A stretch of 64,000 nt of DNA, taken from NCBI RefSeq assembly GCF_026151205.1, contig NC_087084.1, positions 1,526,312 to 1,590,311 of the forward strand, given 5' to 3'. Position 1 is the first letter of the stretch. Every line of letters starts with the position of its first letter. Position numbers and translations under genes: made by a program. The notes under the pieces are model-generated. The model did not search any database and was not told where the DNA came from. It saw only the letters and a program-made list of their open reading frames with translations. This document shows positions 22,001 to 44,400 of this stretch, one piece after another. This stretch comes from Bolinopsis microptera (taxonomy: Eukaryota > Ctenophora > Tentaculata > Lobata > Bolinopsidae).

Positions 22001-25000
22001 TGGGCAGTGGGAGCTCGTACTGTGGACAGTGGGAGCTCGTACTGTGGGCAGTGGGAGCTCGTACTGTGGGCAGTAGGAGCTCGTATTGTGGGCAGTGGGA
22101 GCTCGTACTGTGGGTAGTGGGAGCTCGTACTGTGGACAGTGGGAGCTCGTACTGTGGGCAGTGGGAGCTCGTACTGTGGACAGTGGGAGCTCGTATTGAG
22201 AGCAGTGGGAGCTCGTACTGTGGGCAGTGGGGGCTCGTACTGTGGGTAGTGGGAGCTCGTACTGTGGACAGTGGGAGCTCGTACTGTGGGCAGTGGGAGC
22301 TCGTACTGTGGGCAGTGGGGGCTCGTACTGTGAGCAGTGGGAGCTCGTACTGTGGACAGTGGGAGCTCGTATTGAGAGCAGTGGGAGCTCGTACTGTGGG
22401 CAGTGGGGGCTCGTACTGTGGGTAGTGGGAGCTCGTACTGTGGACAGTGGGAGCTCGTACTGTGGGCAGTGGAGCTCGTACTGTGGGCAGTGGGAGCTCG
22501 TACTGTGGGCAGTGGGAGCTCGTACTGTGGACAGTGGGAGCTCGTATTGAGAGCAGTGGGAGCTCGTACTGTGGGCAGTGGGGGCTCGTACTGTGGGTAG
22601 TGGGGGCTCGTACTGTGAGCAGTGGGAGCTCGTACTGTGGGCAGTTGGAGCTCGTACTGTGGGCAGTGGGAGGCCCGTACTGTGGGCAGTGGGGGCTCGT
22701 ACTGTGGGCAGTGGGAGCTCGTACTGTGGGCAGTGGGCAGTGGGAGCTCGTACTGTGGACAGTGGGAGCTCGTACTGTGGGCAGTGGGAGCTCGTACTGT
22801 GGACAGTGGGAGCTCGTATTGAGAGCAGAGGGAGCTCGTACTGTGGGCAGATGGGGCTCGTACTGTGGGTAGTGGGGGCTCGTACTGTGAGCAGTGGGAG
22901 CTCGTACTGTGGGCAGTGGGAGCTCGTACTGTGGGCAGTGGGATCCCGTACTGTGGGCAGTGGGGGCTCGTAGTGTGGGCAGTGGGAGCTCGTACTGTGG
23001 GCGTGGGAGCTCGTACTGTGGACAGTGGGAGCTCGTACTGTGGGCAGTGGGAGCTCGTACTGTGGGCAGTGGGAGCTCGTACTGTGGGCAGTGGGAGCTC
23101 GTACTGTGGGCAGTGGGAGCTCGTACTGTGGGCAGTTGGAGCTCGCATTGAGAGCAGAGGGAGCTCGTACTGTGGGCAGTGGGGGCTCGTACTGTGGGCA
23201 GTGGGAGCTCGTACTGTGGGTAGTGGGAGCTCGTACTGTGGGCAGTGGGAGCTTGTACTGTGGGCAGTGGGAGCTCGTACTGTGGGCAGTGGGAGCTCGT
23301 ACTGTGGACAGTGGGAGCTCGTACTATGGGCAGTGGGGGCTCGTACTGTGGGCAGTTGGAGCTCGTACTGTGGGCAGTGGGAGCTCGTACTGTGGACAGT
23401 GGGAGCTCGTACTGTGGGCAGTGGGAGCTCGTACTGTGGGCAGTGGGGGCTCGTACTGTGAGCAGTGGGAGCTCGTACTGTGGACAGTGGGAGCTCGTAT
23501 TGAGAGCAGTGGGAGCTCGTACTGTGGGCAGTGGGAGCTCGTACTGTGGGCAGTGGGAGCTCGTACTGTCGGCAGTGGGAGCTCGTACTGTGGACAGTGG
23601 GAGCTCGTACTGTGGGCAGTGGGAGCTCGTACTGTGGGCAGTGGGGGCTCGTACTGTGGGCAGTGGGAGCTCGAACTGTGGGCAGTGGGAGCTCGTACTG
23701 TGGGCAGTGGGAGCTCGTACTGTGGGCAGTGGGAGCTCGTACTGTGGGCAGTGGGAGCACGTACTGTGGGCAGTGGGAGCTCGTACTGTGGGCAGTTGGA
23801 GCTCGTACTGTGGGCAGTGGGGGGCTCGTACTGTGGGCAGTGGGAGCTCGTACTGTTGGCAGTGGGAGCTCGTACTGTGGGCAGTGGGATCTCGTACTGT
23901 GGGCAGTGGGAGCTCGTACTGTGGGCAGTGGGAGCTCGTACTGTGGGCAGTGGGAGCTCGTACTGTGGGCAGTGGGAGCTTGTACTGTGGGCAGTGGGAG
24001 CTCGTACTGTGGGCAGTGGGAGCTCGTACTGTGGGTAGTGGGAGCTCGTACTGTAGGCAGTGGGAGCTCGTACTGTGGGCAGTGGGGGCTCGTACTGTGG
24101 GCAGTGGGAGCTCGTACTGTTGGCAGTGGGAGCTCGTACTGTGGGCAGTGGGATCTCGTACTGTGGGCAGTGGGAGCTCGTACTGTGGGCAGTGGGAGCT
24201 CGTACTGTGGGTAGTGGGAGCTCGTACTGTGGGTAGTGGGAGCTCGTACTGTGGGAGCTCGTACTGTGGGCAGTGGGGGCTCGTACTGTGGGCAGTAGGA
24301 GCTCGTACTGTGGGCAGTGGGAGCTCGTACTGTGGGCAGTGGGGGCTCGTACTGTGGGCAGTGGGAGCTCGTACTGTGGGCAGTGGGAGCTCGTACTGTG
24401 GGCAGTGGGAGCTCGTACTGTGGGCAGTGGGAGCTCGTACTGTGGGAGCTCGTACTGTGGGCAGTGGGAGCAGGTACTGTGTGCAGTGGGAGCTCGTACT
24501 GTGGGCAGTGGGGGCTCGTACTGTGGGCAGTGGAAGCTCGTACTGTGGGCAGTGGGGGGCTCGTACTGTGGGCAGTGGGAGCTCGTACTGTGGGCAGTGG
24601 GGGCTCGTACTGTGAGTAGTGGGAGCTCGTACTGTGGGCAGTGGGGGCTTGTACTGTGGGCAGTGGGAGCTCGTACTGTGGGCAGTGGGAGCTCGTACTG
24701 TGGGCAGTGGGGGCTCGTACTGTGAGTAGTGGGAGCTCGTACTGTGAGTAGTGGGGGCTCGTACCGTGGGCAGTGGGAGCTCGTACTGTGGGCAGTGGGA
24801 GCTTGTACTGTGGGCAGTGGGGGCTCGTACTGTGAGTAGTGGGAGCTCGTACTGTGGGCAGTGGGGGCTCGTACTGTGAGTAGTGGGAGCTCGTACTGTG
24901 AGTAGTGGGGGCTCGTACCGTGGGCAGTGGGAGCTCGTACTGTGGGCAGTGGGAGCTTGTACTGTGGGCAGTGGGAGCTCGTACTGTGGACAGTGGGAGC

Positions 25001-25760
25001 TCGTACTGTGGGCAGTGGGAGCTCGTACTGTGGGCAGTGGGAGCTGGTACTGTGGGCAGTGGGAGCTCGTACTGTGGGCAGTGGGGGCTCGTACTGTGAG
25101 TAGTGGGAGCTCGTACTGTGGGCAGTGGGAGCTCGTATTGTGGGCAGTGGGAGCTCGTACTGTGGGCAGTGGGAGCTGGTACTGTGGGCAGTGGGAGCTC
25201 GTACTGTAAGCAGTGGGAGCTCGTACTGTGGGAAGTGGGAGCTCGTACTGTCGGCAGTGGGAGCTCGTACTGTGGGCAGTGGGGGCTCGTACTGTGGGCA
25301 GTAGGAGCTCGTACTGTGGGCAGTGGGAGCTCGTACTGTGGGCAGTGGGGGCTCGTACTGTGGGCAGTGGGAGCAGGTACTGTGAGTAGTGGGAGCTCGT
25401 ACTGTGGGCAGTAGGAGCTCGTACTGTGGGCAGTGGTGGCTCGTACTGTGGGCAGTAGGGCTCGTACTGTGGGCAGTGGGAGCTCGTACTGTGGGCAGTG
25501 GGGGCTCGTACTGTGGGCAGTGGGAGCTTGTACTGTGGGCAGTGGGAGCTCGTACTGTGGGTAGTGGGAGCTCGTACTGTGGGCAGTGGGGGCTCGTACT
25601 GTGGGCAGTGGGAGCTCGTACTGTGGGCAGTGGGGCTCGTACGTGGGCAGTTGGAGCTCGTACGTGGGCAGTTGGAGCTCGTACGTGGGCAGTTGGAGTA
25701 AATGGAGCTCGTACGTGGGCAGTTGGAGCTCGTACGTGGGCAGTTGGACCTCGTACGTGG
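19066..25760 (+). repeat. 22-bp satellite (GGGAGCTCGTACTGTGGGCAGT)n, about 300 copies
   Basis: The unit is GTGGGAGCTCGTACTGTGGGCA. The core (about 20.9-25.6 kb) is homogeneous. The left edge (19.07-20.65 kb) is frayed with many 1-2 base indels. The right edge decays to GAGCTCGTACGTGGGCAGTT. A marked variant with ATTGAGAGCAG recurs at 176-bp spacing (for example 20998, 21174, 21350 and 22194, 22370, 22546), an 8-unit higher-order repeat. The array lies between the CCP gene and the peptide gene. Confidence 0.97.
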
Positions 25761-26511
25761 TTGTATACTGTGTCCTGATAGGTTAGTTTGTTTTGCCAAC
25801 AGACTCTTTTGTATTTCAGGAGACAAAATGTGGCAAAATAAACACAAAAGTATTTGAATGAAGTGAGTTGTAACCAATAAAGTAACCACTTTACCTTTAG
25901 TCTCTAATAAACACTCAAACATGTTATTAGTCCATCACTCAACCAACAATCATAAGATACGGAAGTAAAACAAAGATAATACGTAGTATAACCGAGGTGA
26001 GATACCAGCAGTAACACTAACAGAGGTGAGATACCAGCAGTAACACTAACAGAGGTAACACTACAATAACAAGGCGTACTGGTAGCAAGTCTGCAAGTAG
26101 CCCGACTAGGTTGCAGAGAGTGTACTACCTAGTTGGGAGCTATTAATAGACCCAACATTAGATCAGGTTATCCGGGGAAAGCTGTCATGCTGTTTTAAAA
26201 AGGTTAATATTGTGTATCTAGCGTAACGTAAATGGAAATATTGGCACTGTGCCAAAGATAATACTCAGCTTGTTCAGGAATATCACATAATATATAATTA
26301 CATAATTATATAATTACATAGTATTATATGCACATACCCAATACCCATGCAGTCTAGCGGCGGTATGACATACGACATATCTCTACTGGTATACTGATTT
26401 ATTTTAAGGGTGTGGTATTGGTAACACGTAGGTGATGGTGCAAACAGAGCACCTAGCTTGGGGCTTGGTCTACTCAACTTTTTATTTCGTGTAGTGTGAA
26501 TACCAGAATAC
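25761..26511. other. Unique sequence between satellite and peptide promoter
   Basis: No exon seen. Contains two copies of GAGGTGAGATACCAGCAGTAACACTAACA near 25995-26050 and AT-rich DNA near 26290-26330. Confidence 0.6.
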
Positions 26512-26664
26512 AGTTCTCTGATTGGTTGGTTTGTGTCACGTGGTGTGAATACTGTGTTCTGATTGGTTGATTTGTGTCACGTGGTGTGAATACTGTGTTC
26601 TGATTGGTTGGTTTGTGTCACTTGATGTGAATACTGTGCTCTGATTGGTCGGTTTGTGTCCCCG
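26512..26664 (+). promoter_or_regulatory. Tandem inverted-CCAAT and E-box module upstream of peptide gene
   Basis: About four 41-bp direct repeats ending roughly 140 bp before the ATG at 26806. Each copy carries TCTGATTGGT (inverted CCAAT box, NF-Y type), and the first two carry TGTCACGTGG (E-box CACGTG). Later copies have variants CACTTG and CCCCGG. The position and repeated motif content suggest a promoter or enhancer module; function is inferred. Confidence 0.5.
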
Positions 26665-26805
26665 GTCAGGTGGCTTACTCAACTCCTTATTTCAGGAGGT
26701 GTTCACTAGTTGATACCCAGTTGATTGCAGAACAATCTCTGATAACAATCTCACTTATAGTTTGCTTGTTGCTCCCTCAGATTCAGCTTAAGATCACCAG
26801 CCAAT

Positions 26806-35710
<8,905 letters not shown>

Positions 35711-38422
35711 AACCACAAACTAACTGGGGATAACACGTTAATCAAGGAAATTACTTTATTAGTTACTTAATTAATTAATTAATCAATTAAATACTTAAAT
35801 AATGAAATATTAAATGGTGTTTATGACTTATTGATGACAACATTTTAATGCATTTTTAATGACTTGTTGATGAATTGTAAATGGATTTTTAATGACTTAT
35901 TATTAATTATTATTAATGACTAATTGGTGATTATTGATATTAATATTAATGACTCGTTGATAACTTTCTAATGACTTGTTCATGAATTGCTAATTGCTTG
36001 TTTATGGCTAGTTAAAGACTTAAAAGAGCTGACAAGGATTAAAAGGAAAGACCGGTATATCCTCTAAAATCATCTAATTCGTTTAATTTTAGGGAGGGGC
36101 GCTAAAAGGGGAGAGGGTGCAAATAGAAGGGGGGCGCTTTTTCGGGGGGAGGGGGGGGGGTGCCAACATGCAACGTTAAGCCACTTTTTCCTACATAACA
36201 TTGGATCACCACTTTACAAATCACAGGAGAGAACAAACATTTCGCCGCGGTTACACGCATGTTGATCAATTTTCCCTACAAACCCCCAAAAAACTGTTCC
36301 ATCGCCAATCGATGGGGACAACTTTCTATGGCAAGTTGAGCCTGCGTGGAATCGCAATACCCGGTTTGAGGAAATTAGTAATTTTGACAATCACCAGTAC
36401 CACAATCATCATGGGGAACAAATGATGGTTTGAAGCCGTCAAGTGTTTTACTTTTCGAGTTAGTACGATATAATATCACGTCGCGAGTAGCGATACATAA
36501 TAATATAAGCCCATGTAAATAGAATAAGAGAATAAGAGCATTGAACACCAGGGCTGTAGGACTATTGAGCGGAGGGCTGTTGAGCTTAGGACTGTAGGTC
36601 GGTGAAGGTCGGAAGTAGGACTGTAGAGCGGTGTCAAATTGCCAGGATAGGACTCTAGAGCGGCCGCCCTTATAGATCTCACAACATGAGGACTTTAGAG
36701 CGGTACGATCCTAAAATGAGGACTGTAGAACGGTGGACTGTTGAGTGGTTGACTGTAGGCCGGTGAAGGTCGGTGAAGGTCGGAAGTAGGACTGCAGCCC
36801 TCCCTTATAGATCCCATAACATGCGGATTGAGGACTCTAGAGCGGTAGTCGGTACCCTCCTATAACATGAGGACTCTATAGCGGTTGAAAATTTGAAGAT
36901 TATACACTCAACGAAGCTAAGTTATACATTGTAACTCGTGATTGATTATGGTCATGACATTCTAGGATGATAACTTTATTAAAGAGTCATGGAGTTAATA
37001 CGCCGGCAGTTTCTCTGTGAAAGGAGTGATCCAATGGAGGAAACAGTGGCGTAACATTGAATGTAACATTTTAAAAGTCTACATATAAGTTGACAACTAA
37101 ACATCGAAATGAATATTTTCGAACGTTATTTAAACAATAAAATTTAACAGGTTTCAGCATCATGATCGAAATATATACTACTCACAAGAATGAGTGCAGT
37201 CGGTAATATCTATTAAGCAATAAGCATATTAACATTTCCTATCAATATCATGTCTTCATTTCAATAAAATAAGACGAATTAAAATTCAATCCAAAAATCA
37301 ATCAATAAGTAATCGTAGATGAATCATAAAAAAACCTATTCGCTATTAATTAAATCTCACGGTTCTAATGTTTATGGAAAATTAAGTAATTAACAGTATT
37401 TATACCCTGCTCAGTGCTCATAGTCACATAAACTTATAAACAGTTCACACCATAAAAAACAATGTCATAGCTGCCTTCCACTGGTTCACTAAAATTAACT
37501 TGGTTTTATCAAACCTGACGAAAAAAACGGAGAGGAATTTTATTGAATTGAAAAATTATGATTAAACAGCACACTAAACGATAATGGCTACCACTACAGT
37601 TACCCAATCAGTAGGTAAAATGCGGGTTAATTATAAATAATGTAAATATCAAAAAAGGTAAAATTTTGTATGTAAACAATTACCAAAAAATAACAGCATT
37701 AAATAATTATTGCTCACGAAAGTCTATTTTTAAGTGTAAGCCACACATCAAATTAGTTTCGAAAGTTTTCCGATAAAAATATTTCAAGAATTAAATTAAT
37801 TCCAGACAAATATATGAGCTATGATTTGAAAGTTTCAGCCCCTTTTATTGAGGATAAATTTGTTCGATAACTCTCAAACAAGGACTAAGATCGGTTCTAG
37901 TGTAGTATACTCCAGTAGATGTGTTACACACCACTTCCTTCGCATCCTCGTTCATGAAAACCATCTTTGCATCAATGCACATGACGACATATTTATAGTC
38001 GTCCGATTCGGCAATTTCAACCTACAAAATGGATTCATTGAGTATAATGGATATGAAATAATGGATATGCTTATTAGTTTTAATCTGACTATCTAATATG
38101 TAATGCCATATCCATAGAAACTGACCATTTTCAATTGTGCATTTGGTGGCGTACGGGGTGGCTTACAGCGTTGTTTTATTTTTAGGGTCGTCTCATCAGT
38201 ACTGAATTCAAATCCAGTGTCCAACTTAATCCTGAGGGGGCATGTAAATTTGGACCATGTTTGTTATCAATTTACATATCATTTCTATATGATCTAGTAA
38301 ACTTCATTGATTGTGACCTTTATCGGAGTCAAAGTCGATGCCTCGACAACAATATATATCACAATTTACAAAAAATAAAAGTAATACGATAAGTGGCTGA
38401 GTGCAGTTCAATTAAGTAATTT
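35711..38422. other. Intergenic stretch without recognised genes
   Basis: AT-rich with TAATGACTTGTTGATGAAT-type degenerate repeats (35800-36010), a G-rich run at 36090-36170 containing several GGGG tracts, and the 370-bp dispersed repeat. Short open frames (36201-36425, 37848-38096) show no family features. Confidence 0.6.
36547..36912 (+). repeat. 370-bp dispersed repeat, copy 1
   Basis: Contains iterated AGGACTGTAGAGCGGT / GGTCGGTGAAGGTCGG words and GAGCGGCCGCCCTTATAGAT, ending GGTTGAAAATTTGAAGAT and ACACTCAACGAAGC. Near copy at 52492-52864, same orientation. Two short open frames here are judged accidental. Confidence 0.85.
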
Positions 38423-41400
38423 CTAATATACAATTTTTCGAATGAAATGACACCTGAAGCTGTAAAGACCACCGTTGCAAGAATACACTTCTTTTAAATG
38501 ATATGAGATTGTGTAGGGGCCCGATACAGCAGAGAAGTCTGGAAGGGCTATTGGAATATTTTTGTTCCCTTCTGAAAAAAATATCATTTTAGTTACAAAC
38601 TTTGATACACAATAAACCTGCATTTTGTAAGTAAAACGGGATGAGCCAGCTGTTTCTTAATTTGTCATGCATTATTCTACTCTATTATCAATTTATTAGT
38701 GTTGCCACAGACCTTCTGTTAATTTTTCGGTGTAAGATTGAATCAAAGAATTATACAACTTAAAAGTTTAAATGTCTTAAAACGATGTAAATTGAATCAT
38801 AAGAAAAAAAACCATGATAGTGAAGGAATACACTCAATGGCTTGATGTCTCCAAGGACTGAAACTGAAAAGATTGCAGTCGACCTTTCAAAAACGGCTTT
38901 TACTTTGGAAATTGCTGCTTCAACTGACTTGACGGATATTACGTCGCATGTTTGCTGTTGACCAGAAAGGAAAATAACCGCTCTGTAATCTGAAAAATAG
39001 ACTTAAATACTTCAAAATTAAAATGCATCTTTAATTATATTTTGATTTAAAACTATATTAGAGAGATGTTTTATCCAAAAATAAATTTTACACGTGTTTT
39101 ATAAAGTGCAGCAGCATCAGCTACTGCAGACACCACGGTTAAAGAATTACATGATACTAGTTTCACTAAAATATAGGGATTTAAAAATTATTGAAGAACC
39201 TATCAATATTATAATATAACCTGTAACATCGCTACTCGTCAATCTCTGAATGAGGAGTTTGGTAGACATCACACCTTTCTTATCAATTGGAGAGATAAGT
39301 GTACGGTACTGGTGATCCGATGGAAGACTTTCCCAATTCGTTGACTGTCCATCTAGTAGTAATTATTAAGGTTTTATTAGATTAGCATTCTCTAAACTTC
39401 TTGAGTTACTAACTTGTATTCACATTCTTGAGTTAAGCTTTGTTAAACTAAAACACAGCATTTATGTTCATTCAAAAAACATATAACTGTGAACACAATT
39501 ACTTTTGTTAACTTAGATAAAGTTTACTTACTTCTTTTTTGCCATGTGATCCTGACATCGGATACGTCTATGGCAGTGAAATAAGTAGTCAAAATGGCTC
39601 GTCGTCCCTCCGTTGTCAGAACTGGAGTTATGGCAACAGCTTCACCTAATAGGATAAACATCGGGAGGTTAATTAAAATGTTTCAACGTTTCCCTGAAAT
39701 ATATTGACAATGTCTGTTTCATAGCACCTAAAAAATATTTAAAAAAAGATAAATAAATATTTTCAATTTCAAGAGAAAAGGCTTAATTTCACATAAAAAT
39801 TAAGAAATTTATATTAAATTATGAACTTTCAGATAAACGTTTAGGAATAATGAAATGTTCCATATACATTATAACAATACTTGCCGATCAACGAGAATTT
39901 CTTGCTAAGAGATACTTGAACTGAATTCTGGATCCGGACGGAATAATCACAAGCACCATGTTGTGAAACTAGATCATCTTTTGAGCGTACTGTCTTAGAA
40001 TCAGAACTGAAGATAATCAAATTAATAACCTACATGTACTGCCATGCTTTCATTTTGTTGAATTTTTCAATAGGTCCAGGAATATGGTGCAAGATATCTT
40101 AAGATATTATAATAATGAGAGAGGACTATTTGAATGTGAACTCTCGAAAGAGGTTCTAACCTGATCAGAAGGAGAAAAACTTCAGTAAAGATTATACCAC
40201 CATCTATGGTATCTAAAATCGTCGATGTACTAGCAGAATTCACCTGGTATGATAGATTGATAATTTAAATTCAGCCATGTATAAATTATGTACGTTATAT
40301 ATAAATTATGTACATTATGTGTACATTATGTATACATAATGTATATATTTTTTGATCGTTAACCTAATTATCTTTAGAATGTACTTACAGCAATTCTTTT
40401 TCAAATCGTGAAAAGCCAATAAATTGTGATGCTTACTTTTAATTTTTTAAATTGCATGTTCGATACCACAGATATTATTAATTTTCACTCACAAGAGAGC
40501 AATCCAAATTCCTTGACAGCGGTGCTGAAGGTGCGTGAGTTACAAAAGTCACCACAGCTCCTGTATCTGGAGTCAGGACTATAAAATCGATATCATTTTC
40601 AATCCTTATTTCGTTCAGATGACTTATTGGTGTATTGATGGTATGTCCTGAGATTGCAGAGGTTTGTGAGTTAAACCATATCTTAAATTGAGACATTTTT
40701 TTCCTTTAAAAAAAACTTATTCGCTGTTTTAGCTGCGCTGCACCAGGGCCATCAAGTGAATTAAATGACCACCCTTATGCTTTACTTCGAAAAACCATGG
40801 CTTTATAGTTACGGCATATAACCGGCACTTACAGGAACCGAAGGATCAAGTCTAACGCCAGGCGACGGTTAAGGTGTAATACCACACTTTCTTCACCAGA
40901 AGCTTCACTGCATTGATCATTAACAGTTCCTCATTTAACCCTCACACACGTTTTCTCGAGCATTCGGCTGAGTAGACCGGGGGCTGCATAGGTCCAACGG
41001 AACCTTTAACAGAGCGTCAACGACGCTCACCCCATGGCTAGCGGCACATACGGGAATCGAACCTGGGACCCTCATGTGAATGCGAGGCATTTCACAAGCA
41101 GGCAGGCAGGCAGACTAACGAACTGCGCCACATAGCCATTTTGATTAGTTGATTATTTGGGGAGATTATTTGGGGAGATTATTATTTTCAATTAATAAAA
41201 TAACCCAAGCCTGATAGAAAAATAAATCTTTTACCAGAACCATACTGTGCCCGGCAGTAAAGAGATCCAGCAGCTGCACTGGAGTGAGTAAATTTGATTT
41301 TCCACTGGACTCTTGTCGTAGAATATACTTTTTCTGACATTTTAAAGATTACAACTTCATGGTGTTTATTGTAAGTAAAACCGGTGTTGCATACAACCTT

Positions 41401-44400
41401 GCTGTCCAGCATCCATCTGAAATTTTAAATTGTTCTAATATTTCTTTAGGCATTAAATTTGTAGGGAAGTGAAATGTACAACATGATATTTTGATTTAAA
41501 TATTTTAAAGATATAGTTTATGTTGAAATATTTTCCACATAATCTTCAAATTTTACGTGCAATAAAATTCGCAAAAAACAAAAAATTGAGACCAATGATA
41601 TAACTAACCGCAAATTATCCAAAATAGAAGTGTTTAGGTTGAACGGTAGAGAACAGGTAACTACTGATTCTGTCCCTGAAATGCCCCACACAGAAGTAGG
41701 ATATTGAATCCCACTGACATCAACTCCAATCAAAATCACTTGACTGCTCTTTAAGACTCGCTCTGTAAATATATCAGTGAAAAATACAACATGTATTGTA
41801 ATTGAGAAATCAGTTTTTTTTTAAAATTCTTAAAAGTATATATACTTAAAAGTATATATACTTTTAAGTATATATACTTTCGTTAATTATATATAATTAA
41901 CGAAATGAAACTTACTGCATGCTGCTTCTGTGTAAAAGTATATAATCAAAAAAATGAAGCTTACTGCTTGCTGCTTCTGTGTAAAAGTATATAATTAAAG
42001 AAATGAAGCTTACTGCTTGCTGCTTCTGTGTAAAAGTATATAATTAACGAAATGAAGCTTACTGCTTGCTGCTTCTGTGTAAAAGTATATAATTAACGAA
42101 ATGAAGCTTACTGCTTGCTGCTTCTGTATAAAAGCAGCGCCAGGCCCCAACTGTATACACGTTCACAACGAGGCTGATTTTGGAGTACTTTGGGGTGTCA
42201 ATAATATTCCTGTGAGTAAGATATTTTATAGTTTCTAGGCTACAAATGTTGTCCAAATGAATTCATATAAATCTAATCCGCTTGTAAGATAAATAATTTC
42301 TACGTGTATCATAGTACCACCTGCACAGAGCGGATGACGTTAGACGTACCTGCAAGTTTCAGTCAAACACAGAGAGTCATTGTGCTTCCACCAAAAGTGT
42401 CCTTCAGCAATCGAAGAAAAGAAATGAGTAGACTTCAACTCGATAGTTGCTCCTTTGAAAGCTCTTATCACATTCTCCGGTGTCAGAGACAAATCTGTTA
42501 TATTATATTATGTGTATTAGCGAGTACAACTATACTGGACATCTTACTTTATTTATATAGTCTGCATTTACCTAGTTGGTTTTATTAGGCACGGTTACAA
42601 TTTCTAGCTTTTATAAAACAAATTCATTCCTCTTCCAAAATAGTAGCAGTCTAATTATTTGTTATTGAAATATTAGCAGTCTAATCATTTGTTATTGAAA
42701 TATTCTATGCACTGTTAGAACATAAATCAACAAATGAAACTGCATTTAGCCGCTTCATTTCAATCATTCGAATATATTGAATAATTCAAAATATATATAT
42801 ATTATTTTATACAACTGGTTTTCTTCTCTTATAGAAAAAGGGCTCTACTAGCTGTAGCTAGGAGCATGAAATATCGGTACAAAGCAAACTATGCAATTGT
42901 CAAACTATAAGTTTCATGTTTGAAAAGCAATCTTCAGTGACATAATTAACATAAAAATGGCAAACATAATACAACACAGTGCTCCTTTATCAAATTTTAT
43001 AATTAACAATTAACAATTACTGAATACTACTAAACCTATATAAATAACTACAAATCCTAATAACTAATAAATACTAACTAAATATGTCTAACTAAGAATT
43101 TCCTAGAGTGCCTACATTTAGAAATAATTTCTGATCTTTTATTAATAATGCCCATATCAATTTTGATAACTCGGTACTCAGTCTGAGTACCGAGTTATCA
43201 AAATTGATATGGGACCTCAAGGAGAAGATGATTGAATATAGCATAGACTGGAAGATCATTACTAAATCGAAGAAATATAAGGCTGGAGCGGGGCATTGTG
43301 GCCTCTGCTTAGACGAGAAACTATACATACTTAAAACCCCAGGCATTATTAATAAAAGATCAGAAATTATTTCTAAATGTAGGCACTCTAGGAAATTCTT
43401 AGTTAGACATATTTAGTTAGTATTTATTAGTTATTAGGATTTGTAGTTATTTATATAGGTTTAGTAGTATTCAGTAATTGTTAATTGTTAATTATAAAAT
43501 TTGATAAAGGAGCACTGTGTTGTATTATGTTTGCCATTTTTATGTTAATTATGTCACTGAAGATTGCTTTTCAAACATGAAACTTATAGTTTGACAATTG
43601 CATAGTTTGCTTTGTACCGATATATTATTTTATATATTGATTTGTTGGCTGGTCCTGAAATTATTTAAAAAACATTCAGTATGATAAGTTAGATTACCAT
43701 TCACTTCAACTTTGGAGATGAAACTATACTCTTGAGCCAGCGCGAAGACTATACAGGTGTACGAAGCATCTTCACTCAGAACATCTAACCGCAAACTTGT
43801 GGATGTCGTGCTATTTTGTACAGTTTCGTTTCTAGTCTCTGCAAGAATAATCATGTTTACAATATAATAGTAATACCAATATTAACATTAAAAGGCACCA
43901 AACAGTTAATAGGTTCCATCAAGTAACACAAAAACGTGGAATATCACCTTCAAATATAGTATTTTGGTGTGACCAAGCAACTGTCAATGTGTCGGTGGGA
44001 AAGATCACAGTGCACTTCAATACAGCTGGGTCTCCTGTTCTAACAAAATCATCGGTTGTGCTGAAATCAGCATAGAAATGTTTGGTAAATTTTTTTTTAA
44101 ATGAGAGAACTATATGGTTCAAAATCAGGTTCTTTTAGTCTGCAAATTGTAGCCTAAGGTGCAATATCGGATAAGCTTCCTGTGACCTGTACTACACTAA
44201 TTAATCAGTAACCTACCGAACTGTGAAGGTTTTGAGAGGCACCAAGGTATCATGATATTGATCTGTTTCTCCTACTGTAATCCTACATGTGAATAGTTGA
44301 TCACCTAACAAAGATCACAGTGCCACTCTTATAGATCATGTTTACAGCAATAATGTACAACACACACACAGCTGCAATGTTCTTACTGTTGACCTGTCTG

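Noticed and set aside
19068-25786. Many plus-strand frames (GARTVGSGSSYCGQWELVL repeats)
   Set aside because: Shadows of the same satellite.
20365-25922. Minus-strand frames of 1847 and 1131 codons as real genes
   Set aside because: The 22-bp unit has no stops in any minus-strand frame, so the length follows from the repeat. Two frames are open over the same DNA. Kept only as a finding to check.
36476-36682. Short minus-strand frame in the 370-bp repeat
   Set aside because: No start context or family signal; composition follows the internal repeats.
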